The translations under genes and the position numbers were made by a program. Below the pieces are notes generated by a model. That model was not told the origin of the DNA, searched no databases, and saw only the letters and a program-made list of their open reading frames with translations. From Modestobacter sp. (GTDB lineage: Bacteria; Actinomycetota; Actinomycetes; Mycobacteriales; Geodermatophilaceae), in contig JAOPUQ010000319.1 of assembly GCA_025963425.1 (NCBI GenBank), forward strand, positions 1-23,055: DNA of 23,055 nt. The letters run 5' to 3'. This document shows, piece by piece, positions 1 to 6,725 of the stretch (position 1 is its first letter; each line of letters starts with the position of its first letter).

Positions 1-1719
1 GAGCAGCGTCTGCAGGGCCCGCTGCACCAGCCGCTCGCTCGGCACGTCGAGTGAGCTGTTGGCCTCGTCGAGCACCAGCACCGCCGGGGCGGCCAGGAAC
101 GCCCGGGCGAAGCTGACCAGTTGCCGCTGCCCGGCCGACAACCGGCCGCCGCGCTTGCGGACGTCGGTGTCGTAGCCCTCCGGCAGCGCCTCGATGAAGG
201 TGTGCGCGCCGATCGCCCGGGCCGCCGCCTCCACCTCCGCCCGGCCGGCGTCGGGGCGGCCGAAGCAGATGTTCTCCGCGATCGACCCGGAGAACAGGAA
301 GCTCTCCTGGGTCACCATGACCACCGCGCGGCGCAGGTCGGCGTCGGCGAGCCGGTCCAGCGGCACGCCGTCCAGCCGCACCTGGCCCGCCTCGGGGTCG
401 TAGAAGCGCGCGGCGAGCCGGGCCAGCGTGGACTTGCCCGCCCCGGTCGCCCCGACGAGGGCCACCGTCTGCCCGGCGGGGATGGTCAGGTTCAGGTGCG
501 GGAGCACGGTGGCCGCGCCGTAGCCGAACCGGACGCCGTCGAACACCAGCTCGCCGGCGGCCGTCCCCGGGCCCGAGGGCAGCGGGACCGGGTCGGCCGG
601 CTCGGCGAGCACCGACCGCTCCTCCAGCACCCCGGACAGCTTCTCCAGCGCGGCGCTGGCCGACTGGTAGCTGCTGTAGAACATCGCGATGTCCTGCAGC
701 GGGTCGAAGAAGCGGCGCAGGTAGAGCAGGAAGGACACCAGGACGCCGACGGCCAGATCGCCGTCCATCACCCGCAGCGCGCCGTAACCGAGCACCGCCA
801 CGGTGACCAGGTTGCCGATCATGGTGACCAGCGGCACGAAGACCGCGACCAGCCAGAACGCCCGGTGGTGGGCGCGGCGGTTGTCCTCGTTGAGCTGGGC
901 GTACAGCTCGTCGTTGCGCGGCTCCCGGCGGAACGCCTGCACGGCCCGCATGCCGCCCATGGTCTCGGTGAACTGGACGATGAGCGCCGCGATCGTCTGC
1001 CGGGTGCGCCGGTAGGCGATCGTGGAGTTGCGCTGGAACCAGCGGCTGAGCAGGTACAGCAGCGGGAAGCCCAGCAGCGCGACCAGGCCCAGCGGCGGGT
1101 CGAGCACCACGAGGACGACGCCGATGGTGAGCACGCTGAACAGGGCGGTGAGCAGGCCGTCCAGGCCCTCGTCGAGCAGCTCGGCCAGGGCCTCGACGTC
1201 GCTGGTCAGCCGGCTGATCGTCTTGCCCGAGGTGTACCGCTCGTGGAAGGACAGCGAGAGCTGCTGCACGTGGGCGAACACCCGGCGGCGCAGCGCCAGC
1301 AGCACCGCCTGCCCGACCCGGCCGGAGCCGACCAGGAACCGGTAGCGCAGCCCGGTGTCGGTCAGCGCCGCCGCCACCATCGCCCCGGTCGTCCAGACCA
1401 GCGGCCATGGATCCGCCCGCCCGCCCGAGCCGTCCAGCAGCGCCGGGACCGCGACGTCGATGCCGACCCCGATCAGGAACGGCCCGGCCAGCCAGGCCAG
1501 GTTCTGCACCAGGATCACCGACAGCAGCACCCACAACGCCCGGCGGTGCGGGCGCAGCAGCTCTCCGAGCAGCCGTCGGGAGCGGCCGCGCAGGAAGGAG
1601 CTGGCCGAGGCGGAGAGGTCGTCGTCGTCCTCGGTGGCCACGCCGCGCCAGCCGGCGGAGGTGTCGGGCGGGGTGGGCCCGGACGGCGCAGCGGGGCCCG
1701 GCGGCGGCGTGGTGCTCAC
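1..1719 (-). CDS. ABC exporter half-transporter (TMD-NBD), C-terminus cut by window edge
   Basis: This is an ATP-driven membrane exporter subunit with an N-terminal six-helix transmembrane domain fused to a nucleotide-binding domain. Reading the minus strand from GTG at 1719 gives 573 codons with no stop before base 1, so only the last few dozen residues (including the H-loop) are missing. The start is supported by a GAGGTGG ribosome site about 8 bases upstream and a GTGA overlap with the stop of the preceding gene, implying translational coupling. Visible motifs are Walker A GATGAGKS (about 423-430), a non-canonical signature LSAGQ (527-531), and Walker B LVLDE with catalytic Glu at about 552 followed by D-loop SSLD. 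It most likely pairs with the upstream 602-residue subunit as a heterodimer, similar in layout to mycobacterial Rv1272c/Rv1273c. The substrate cannot be told from the sequence; drugs, lipids or peptides are all possible. Confidence 0.9.
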   Translation of the reverse strand, partial: MSTTPPPGPAAPSGPTPPDTSAGWRGVATEDDDDLSASASSFLRGRSRRLLGELLRPHRRALWVLLSVILVQNLAWLAGPFLIGVGIDVAVPALLDGSGGRADPWPLVWTTGAMVAAALTDTGLRYRFLVGSGRVGQAVLLALRRRVFAHVQQLSLSFHERYTSGKTISRLTSDVEALAELLDEGLDGLLTALFSVLTIGVVLVVLDPPLGLVALLGFPLLYLLSRWFQRNSTIAYRRTRQTIAALIVQFTETMGGMRAVQAFRREPRNDELYAQLNEDNRRAHHRAFWLVAVFVPLVTMIGNLVTVAVLGYGALRVMDGDLAVGVLVSFLLYLRRFFDPLQDIAMFYSSYQSASAALEKLSGVLEERSVLAEPADPVPLPSGPGTAAGELVFDGVRFGYGAATVLPHLNLTIPAGQTVALVGATGAGKSTLARLAARFYDPEAGQVRLDGVPLDRLADADLRRAVVMVTQESFLFSGSIAENICFGRPDAGRAEVEAAARAIGAHTFIEALPEGYDTDVRKRGGRLSAGQRQLVSFARAFLAAPAVLVLDEANSSLDVPSERLVQRALQTLL

Positions 1720-3524
1720 CGGCTGCCCACCTCGCTCAGGTCGTTCGGGTTCCCCGCGCCGCCCAGCTCGGATCCCGAGGACAGCAGCTCGCGGTAGGCG
1801 GGGACCTCGGCCAGCAGGTCGGTGTGCCGGCCGACGGCGGTGATCCGCCCGCCCTCCAGCAGCGCCACCCGGTCGGCGAGCAGCACCGTGGAGGCGCGGT
1901 GGGCCACCACCAGCGCGGTGGTCTCGGCCAGCACGTCGCGCAGCGCCCGCTCCACCAGCGCCTCGGTGTGCACGTCCAGCGCGGAGAGCGGGTCGTCGAG
2001 CACCAGCACCGAGGGCCGGCCCAGGACCGCGCGGGCGAGCGCCAGCCGCTGGCGCTGGCCACCGGACAGCGACAGCCCCTGCTCGCCGATCCGGGTGTCC
2101 AGCCCCCACGGCAGGTCGTGCACGAACTCGGCCTGGGCCACCCGCAGCGCCTCGGCGACCTCGTCGTCGCCGGCGTCGGGCCGGCCCAGCGTCAGGTTCT
2201 CCCGGACGCTCATCGAGAACAGCGTCGCGTCCTCGAAGGCGGTGGCCACCACGCCGCGCAGCTGCGTCAGCGGCAGGTCGCGGACGTCGTGCCCGTCGAG
2301 GGTCACCCGTCCGCCGGTGACGTCGAGCAACCGGCTGACCAGGGCGGTCAGGGTGGTCTTGCCCGAACCGGTCGCCCCGACCAGGGCGACGGTCTCACCG
2401 GGGGCGACGTCGAGGTCGACGCCGTCCAGGATCGGCGCCCCCGCCCCGGGGAAGCGGAAGCCGGCCGACTCGAAGCGCAGCCTGGCCGGGGTGCCGACCT
2501 GCTGGGGGCGCACGCCGGGGGAGTCGGTCACCGTGAGCGGGGCGTCCAGCAGCTCACCGATGCGGTCGCAGGCGCTGGCGGTCTCCTGGGCCTGGGCGAG
2601 CAGGAAGCCCAGCGACAGGATCGGCCACAGCAGCACGGTGAACAGCGCGACGAAGCCGACCAGGCCGCCCACGGTCAGCGCGCCGCTGCCCACCGCCAGC
2701 GAGCCGCCGACCAGCACGACCGCCAGCGTGATCTGCGGATGGAACTCGAACAGGCACCAGATCTGGGCCAGCGTGCGCACCTTGACCAGCTGCACGTCCC
2801 GCAGCCGGAGGGCGTCGCGGTCGTAGCGGCCGAACACCAGCCGGCTGCGGCCCAGCGACTTCACCACCCGGATGCCCTGCACGACCTCCTCGATGTCGGT
2901 GGCCAGCTCGCCCTGCCCGTCCTGCGCCAGCCGGGACTGCGCGTTGTAGCGCTTCTCCCAGCGCAGCCCGAACACCGTCAGCGGGACGCTGGTGACCAGC
3001 ACCGCGACGCCCAGCGGCCAGTAGGTGACCACCAGCAGGACGCCGACGACGGCGCAGGTGATCAGGTTGACCACGAGGAAGACCGCGCCGAAGCCCACGA
3101 AGCGCCGGATCGTGGCCACGTCGGTGGTCGCGCGGGACAGCAGCTGACCGGAGGACCAGCCCTCGTGGAAGGCGATCGGCAGGCGCTGCAGCCCCTGGTA
3201 GAGGGTGTCGCGCAGGTCCCGCTCGATCTGCAGGCTGCTGATGTTCATCGCCCAGCGGCGCAGGAAGAACAGCGCGGCCTCGGCCAGGCCGAAGCCGAGG
3301 GCCAGGGCGAGCAGCGGGACCAGGCCGGCGCGGTCGCCGTCGGCGATCGGCCCGTCGACCACCGCCCGGGTGACCAGGGGGATGACCAGCTGGGTGAGCG
3401 TGGCCAGCAGCGCGGCGGTGAAGGTCAGCGCGATGAGGCCACGGTAGGGGCGGGCGAACGGCCACAGCCGGGCCAGCGCCGACAGCCGGCCCCGGGTCGT
3501 CTCCAGCGGCGCGTCATCGGTCAT
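1716..3524 (-). CDS. ABC exporter half-transporter (TMD-NBD), degenerate-site partner
   Basis: This 602-residue protein has a transmembrane exporter domain (about residues 20-320) followed by an ATPase domain. Motifs are Walker A GATGSGKTT (383-391), canonical signature LSGGQRQR (486-493), Walker B VLVLDD (506-511) and H-loop His542. The residue after the Walker B Asp is Asp511 instead of the catalytic Glu, and the Q-loop Gln position reads Glu431 (AFEDATLF). In heterodimeric type IV ABC exporters such as TM287/288, this pattern marks the subunit that supplies the degenerate ATP site, matching the LSAGQ signature of the overlapping downstream partner. The ATG start at 3524 has only a weak ribosome site; a promoter-like element lies immediately upstream, so the transcript may be nearly leaderless. 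Its stop overlaps the GTG start of the next gene. The substrate is unknown. Confidence 0.93.
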   Translation of the reverse strand: MTDDAPLETTRGRLSALARLWPFARPYRGLIALTFTAALLATLTQLVIPLVTRAVVDGPIADGDRAGLVPLLALALGFGLAEAALFFLRRWAMNISSLQIERDLRDTLYQGLQRLPIAFHEGWSSGQLLSRATTDVATIRRFVGFGAVFLVVNLITCAVVGVLLVVTYWPLGVAVLVTSVPLTVFGLRWEKRYNAQSRLAQDGQGELATDIEEVVQGIRVVKSLGRSRLVFGRYDRDALRLRDVQLVKVRTLAQIWCLFEFHPQITLAVVLVGGSLAVGSGALTVGGLVGFVALFTVLLWPILSLGFLLAQAQETASACDRIGELLDAPLTVTDSPGVRPQQVGTPARLRFESAGFRFPGAGAPILDGVDLDVAPGETVALVGATGSGKTTLTALVSRLLDVTGGRVTLDGHDVRDLPLTQLRGVVATAFEDATLFSMSVRENLTLGRPDAGDDEVAEALRVAQAEFVHDLPWGLDTRIGEQGLSLSGGQRQRLALARAVLGRPSVLVLDDPLSALDVHTEALVERALRDVLAETTALVVAHRASTVLLADRVALLEGGRITAVGRHTDLLAEVPAYRELLSSGSELGGAGNPNDLSEVGSR

Positions 3525-3533
3525 CGCCCGGTC

Positions 3534-3563
3534 AGGCTAGGACGGGGTGCTGACCCGCCCCAA
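3534..3563 (-). promoter_or_regulatory. possible promoter of the ABC exporter pair
   Basis: On the minus strand TAGCCT (3534-3539) fits the actinobacterial TAnnnT -10 pattern. TTGGGG (3558-3563) lies 18 bases upstream as a poor -35. The predicted start would fall about 3 bases before the ATG at 3524, which would explain the weak ribosome site. This is pattern matching only. Confidence 0.27.
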
Positions 3564-3572
3564 ACGATTTAC

Positions 3573-3594
3573 GCCGAGGGCGAGGACGCCCGGC
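3573..3594 (-). terminator. hairpin directly after sepH, possible terminator
   Basis: GGGCG (3578-3582) and CGCCC (3587-3591) form a stem around an AGGA loop, extended by GCC/GGC (3573-3575 with 3592-3594) across a two-base bulge. It starts at the base adjoining the sepH stop codon. There is no clear U-run afterwards on the minus strand (a GTAAATCGTTT stretch follows), so it may be a weak or Rho-assisted terminator. Confidence 0.35.
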
Positions 3595-4530
3595 TCAGCG
3601 GTGCCGGCGGACCCCGAAGACGATGTCCTCCCAGGCCGGGATGCGGGCCCGCGGGTCCTCCATCTCGCCGTCGCCGAGCTTGCCCAGCACCACGGTGTCG
3701 CGGGTGGCCAGGTCGTCGTCCACGCCGTCCGCCCCCGCCAGCAGGATGTCGACCGGGTTGCCGTCGGCCGGGACGACGTTGCGCACGTCCTCGTCGGCGT
3801 CCTCGATCTCCTCCACGGCGAGGTCGTCGGCGTCGGTGAGCTCGTCGGCGTTCGCCGGGTCGGACCCACCGCGGACGACCGAGATCGGCCGCCCCGGGTC
3901 GGCCGCCGGCGTGCCGGCCGGGACGTCGGGGACCACGCGCACCAGCCGGGTGCCCTCGGCGAAGTCCATGGTGGTGGCGTCGATCGGGGTGACGGTCTTG
4001 GCCGGCAGGTCGTAGCTCCAGCGGGTGGTGCCCGACTTGTGGCCGGCGCGCCAGGCGGCGCGCACCTGCCAGGTGCCGTCCTCGTTGCGGTGGGCGTCCC
4101 AGCGGACGGCGTCCAGGTCGGCGCCCAGCAGCCGCAGGCGCTCGGACATGAACTGCTCCAGCGGCACCGACGGCGTCCCCTCGGACAGCCGCACGCGGGC
4201 GTCGCGGGCCTGGTCGGCCACCCGCTCGCGCTCCTGCAGGACCGGGTGCGCGAAGCGCATGATCCGCTCGACGGAGGTACCCGAGGAGTGGGCGACCTGC
4301 TCGGGGGTCTCCCCGGCGCGGATGCGGGCCTGGATGACCCGGGGCGGCAGCGAGTTGACCTCGATCTCGATCTGGGCGACCCGGTGGGCGTCGCCCCGCG
4401 CCGCGGCCCGGAGCCGGTCGTCGATGGGGACCATGAACCGCTCGGCTGCGTCGCCGGAGTCGGGCCCGTCCGGGGCCAGCACCAGGTGCTTGCCGTCGTC
4501 GGAGAGCGCCACGAGGCGCAAGGAGCGCAT
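3595..4530 (-). CDS. sepH: septation protein SepH (DUF3071 family)
   Basis: SepH is an actinobacterial cell-division protein that binds FtsZ and promotes its assembly at division sites in the cytoplasm. The 311-residue product begins MRSLRLVALSDDGKHLVLA, as DUF3071 proteins do. It carries the conserved SLPPRVIQARIRAGETPEQV stretch (about 60-79), which leads into a helix-turn-helix-like segment (about 72-95), followed by the rest of the conserved domain to about residue 175. The remainder is a variable acidic linker (about 205-290) closing with a conserved-looking IPAWEDIVFGVRR tail. The ATG at 4530 follows a GGAGGA ribosome site with about 8 bases spacing. It is transcribed alone, divergent from the amidotransferase gene, and followed by a small hairpin. 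The family assignment is firm; the FtsZ role comes from studies of Streptomyces and mycobacterial homologues. Confidence 0.93.
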   Translation of the reverse strand: MRSLRLVALSDDGKHLVLAPDGPDSGDAAERFMVPIDDRLRAAARGDAHRVAQIEIEVNSLPPRVIQARIRAGETPEQVAHSSGTSVERIMRFAHPVLQERERVADQARDARVRLSEGTPSVPLEQFMSERLRLLGADLDAVRWDAHRNEDGTWQVRAAWRAGHKSGTTRWSYDLPAKTVTPIDATTMDFAEGTRLVRVVPDVPAGTPAADPGRPISVVRGGSDPANADELTDADDLAVEEIEDADEDVRNVVPADGNPVDILLAGADGVDDDLATRDTVVLGKLGDGEMEDPRARIPAWEDIVFGVRRHR

Positions 4531-4707
4531 GAGGGACGTCCTCCAGCTGGATCGGGAAGGTCCGGGGGAGCGGGCCTGTCCCGCGAGGCTATCTGCGTCG
4601 CACGCGCCCCACGCGCAGACACGCCCGGTCGGCGCGTCGGCTCGACAAGCCTCGTCCCGGCACCTTCGACCCTGCGTGAGCAGCCGGTCGCGCAGCGCTC
4701 GACCGTC

Positions 4708-4726
4708 CAGGAAATGGCCATTTCTG
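4708..4726. repeat. AAATGGCCATTT palindrome, REP-like element or operator
   Basis: The core AAATGGCCATTT (4712-4723) is a perfect palindrome, flanked by CAG on the left and CTG on the right with one extra G at 4711. GAAATGGCCATTTC (4711-4724) is also a perfect 14-base palindrome. It is an A+T-rich island in DNA that is otherwise almost all G+C. It sits about 100 bases upstream of the amidotransferase start, so it could be an operator, or one copy of a dispersed intergenic palindrome. Confidence 0.5.
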
Positions 4727-4810
4727 CGGGGGCGTCCCGGCCGGGGTCATGCGGAGGAAACACCCAGCGGGCATGGTGGGTCAGACGTCCGGGCCGGCGC
4801 CGCGCCGCCG

Positions 4811-4820
4811 GAGGAGGAGG
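4811..4820 (+). promoter_or_regulatory. ribosome binding site that fixes the amidotransferase start
   Basis: GAGGAGGAGG lies 8 bases before GTG at 4829. It selects this GTG, which places cysteine at residue 2, over in-frame codons far upstream (the frame is open from 4025). The upstream extension runs antisense through sepH and lacks protein-like character. Confidence 0.8.
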
Positions 4821-4828
4821 GTGCGCCC

Positions 4829-6613
4829 GTGTGTGGCATCTCGGGTGAGGTCCGGTTCGACGGCGGGGTCGCCGACCTGGCGGCCGTCAGCGCCATGTGC
4901 GACCAGCTGGCCCGGCGGGGGCCGGACGGCTCCGGCGGGTGGCAGTCGGGCCCGGTGGCCCTCGGTCACCGCCGGTTGAAGATCATCGACCTCACGGACG
5001 CCGGCGCGCAGCCCATGGTGGACGCCGAGCTCGGGCTGACGATGGTCTTCAACGGGATCATCTACAACTACAAGGAGCTGCGCGCCGAGCTGCAGGCCGC
5101 CGGCTACCGGTTCTTCTCCACCTCCGACACCGAGGTGGTGCTCAAGGCCTACCACCGCTGGGGCGCGGCCTGCGTCGAGCGCTTCCTGGGGATGTTCGCC
5201 TTCGTCGTCGCGGAGCGGGACACCGGCCGGGTGGTGCTGGGCCGCGACCGGCTGGGCATCAAGCCGCTGTACGTCACGCGCGGGCCGGGCCGGGTGCGCT
5301 TCGCCTCCTCGCTGCCGGCCCTGGTGCGGGCGGGCGGGGTGGACACCAGCATCGACCCGGTCGCCCTGCACCACTACATGTCCTTCCACTCCGTCGTCCC
5401 GGCGCCGCGCACGATCCTGGCCGGGGTCGGGAAGCTGCCGCCGGCGACGGTGCGCACCTACGAGCCCGACGGCCGGGAGTCCGACTGGGAGTACTGGCGC
5501 CCGGTGCACGAGCGGCGCGCGGACCTCGCCGACCTGCACCCGGTGGAGTGGCAGGAGCGGGTGCTCGAGTCGCTGCGGGTCGCCGTCCGCCGCCGGATGG
5601 TCTCCGACGTCCCGGTCGGCGTGCTGCTGTCCGGCGGCCTGGACTCCAGCCTCGTCGTCGGCCTGCTGGCCGAGGAGGGGCAGCGCGACCTGGCCACCTT
5701 CTCGATCGGCTTCGAGGCGGTGGGGGAACGCTCCGGCGACGAGTTCGCCTACTCCGACGTCGTCGCCGAGGCCTTCGGCACCGACCACCACCGGCTGCTG
5801 GTGCCCACCGCCGACGTGCACGCCGGGCTGGACGGCGCGGTCGCGGCGATGAGCGAGCCGATGGTCAGCCACGACTGCGTGGCCTTCTACCTGCTCGGCC
5901 AGCAGGTCAGCCAGCACGTGAAGGTCGTGCAGAGCGGGCAGGGCGCCGACGAGGTGCTGGCCGGCTACGACTGGTACCCGCCGCTGGACGACGTGCCGGT
6001 CGACCGCGCCGTCGACGCCTACACCAGCGTGTTCGTCGACCGGCCGCACGCGGAGCTGGCCCGGATCCTTGGCAACGGCTGGATGGTCACCGACGACGTG
6101 AGCCGGGCCTTCGTGGCCGACCACTTCGCCCGCCCGGGCGCGGACACCACGCTGGACCGGGCGCTGCGGCTGGACTCGACGATCATGCTCGTCGACGACC
6201 CGGTCAAGCGGGTGGACAACATGACGATGGCCTGGGGGCTGGAGGCCCGGGTGCCGTTCCTGGACCACGAGTTCGTGGAGCTCGTGGCCGCCGTCCCGCC
6301 GGAGCTGAAGCTGGCGCAGGGCGGCAAGGGCGTGCTCAAGGAAGCCGCCCGCAAGGTCATCCCGGCACACGTGATCGACCGGCCGAAGGGCTACTTCCCG
6401 GTACCGGCGATCATCGACCTGCAGGGGGAGTACCTGGAGACGGTGCGTGCGGCGCTGCACGCACCCGAGGCGCGCGAGCGCGGCCTGTTCCGCACCGACT
6501 ACACCGACCGGCTGCTGGCCGACCCGAACACCGCCCGCACCACACTGGGGTCCAACCAGCTGTGGCAGGTCGGGCTCCTCGAGCTGTGGCTGCAGCGGCA
6601 CGGCATCCGCTGA
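4829..6613 (+). CDS. asnO: asparagine synthase-family amidotransferase, N-acetylglutaminylglutamine amidotransferase type
   Basis: This 594-residue enzyme has a class II glutamine amidotransferase domain (residues 2 to about 220) and an asparagine synthase-type ATP-pyrophosphatase domain (about 235-590). After Met removal Cys2 of MCGISG is the N-terminal nucleophile. The PP-loop SGGLDSS is at 268-274. The domain would take ammonia from glutamine and amidate an AMP-activated carboxylate, cytoplasmically. Similarity is closest to the NAGGN osmoprotectant amidotransferase group rather than AsnB. The glutamine-pocket stretch reads NGIIYNYKELR (75-85) where AsnB has NGEIYN, and the length fits. 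The GTG start is set by a strong ribosome site. It is followed after 112 bases by an S9 peptidase and a circularly permuted ATP-grasp gene, which implies that its substrate is a peptide-like carboxylate made locally. The name asnO is by family resemblance; the true substrate is unknown. Confidence 0.85.
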   Translation: MCGISGEVRFDGGVADLAAVSAMCDQLARRGPDGSGGWQSGPVALGHRRLKIIDLTDAGAQPMVDAELGLTMVFNGIIYNYKELRAELQAAGYRFFSTSDTEVVLKAYHRWGAACVERFLGMFAFVVAERDTGRVVLGRDRLGIKPLYVTRGPGRVRFASSLPALVRAGGVDTSIDPVALHHYMSFHSVVPAPRTILAGVGKLPPATVRTYEPDGRESDWEYWRPVHERRADLADLHPVEWQERVLESLRVAVRRRMVSDVPVGVLLSGGLDSSLVVGLLAEEGQRDLATFSIGFEAVGERSGDEFAYSDVVAEAFGTDHHRLLVPTADVHAGLDGAVAAMSEPMVSHDCVAFYLLGQQVSQHVKVVQSGQGADEVLAGYDWYPPLDDVPVDRAVDAYTSVFVDRPHAELARILGNGWMVTDDVSRAFVADHFARPGADTTLDRALRLDSTIMLVDDPVKRVDNMTMAWGLEARVPFLDHEFVELVAAVPPELKLAQGGKGVLKEAARKVIPAHVIDRPKGYFPVPAIIDLQGEYLETVRAALHAPEARERGLFRTDYTDRLLADPNTARTTLGSNQLWQVGLLELWLQRHGIR

Positions 6614-6725
6614 GCCCTCCCGGGCGTGCCTCCCGACGTCGCGGGTCACGCCGCCGCTCCCAGCCGGTCCACATCCCCGGCGCCCTGCCGAGAACTGACG
6701 TGTCCTGCGTCCCCTAGGAGGTGAC
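6614..6725 (+). other. 112-bp gap within the amidotransferase-peptidase-ligase set
   Basis: A short GCCC/GGGC hairpin with a TCCC loop (6614-6625) directly follows the amidotransferase stop. The gap ends in the ribosome site AGGAGGTGA (6716-6724), one base before the peptidase ATG. No convincing terminator or promoter is visible, so read-through from the first gene is likely but not assured. Confidence 0.5.

Larger units (their letters stand above)
4531..4828. other. 298-bp divergent intergenic region between sepH and the amidotransferase gene
   Basis: This region must hold the promoters of both divergent genes. I find the sepH ribosome site at its left end, an A+T-rich palindrome at 4708-4726, and the GGAGG-rich ribosome site of the amidotransferase at 4811-4820. 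I could not identify a convincing -35/-10 pair for either gene, and no small ORF here has coding character. Confidence 0.6.

Noticed and set aside
121..3839. Long plus-strand open frames of 558 and 810 codons opposite the ABC exporter genes
   Set aside because: They are antisense to two clear ABC genes with all motifs, are extremely rich in Arg, Gly, Pro and Gln, and have no recognisable domain. They arise from the G/C-rich third positions.
4025..4828. Upstream extension of the amidotransferase frame (862-codon version)
   Set aside because: It runs antisense through sepH and intergenic DNA. The catalytic Cys must be residue 2, and GTG at 4829 has a strong ribosome site.
4749..4979. 76-codon plus-strand frame beginning at the ATG in the amidotransferase leader
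   Set aside because: It overlaps the amidotransferase start in another frame, has no ribosome site of its own and consists mostly of Arg-rich shadow sequence.
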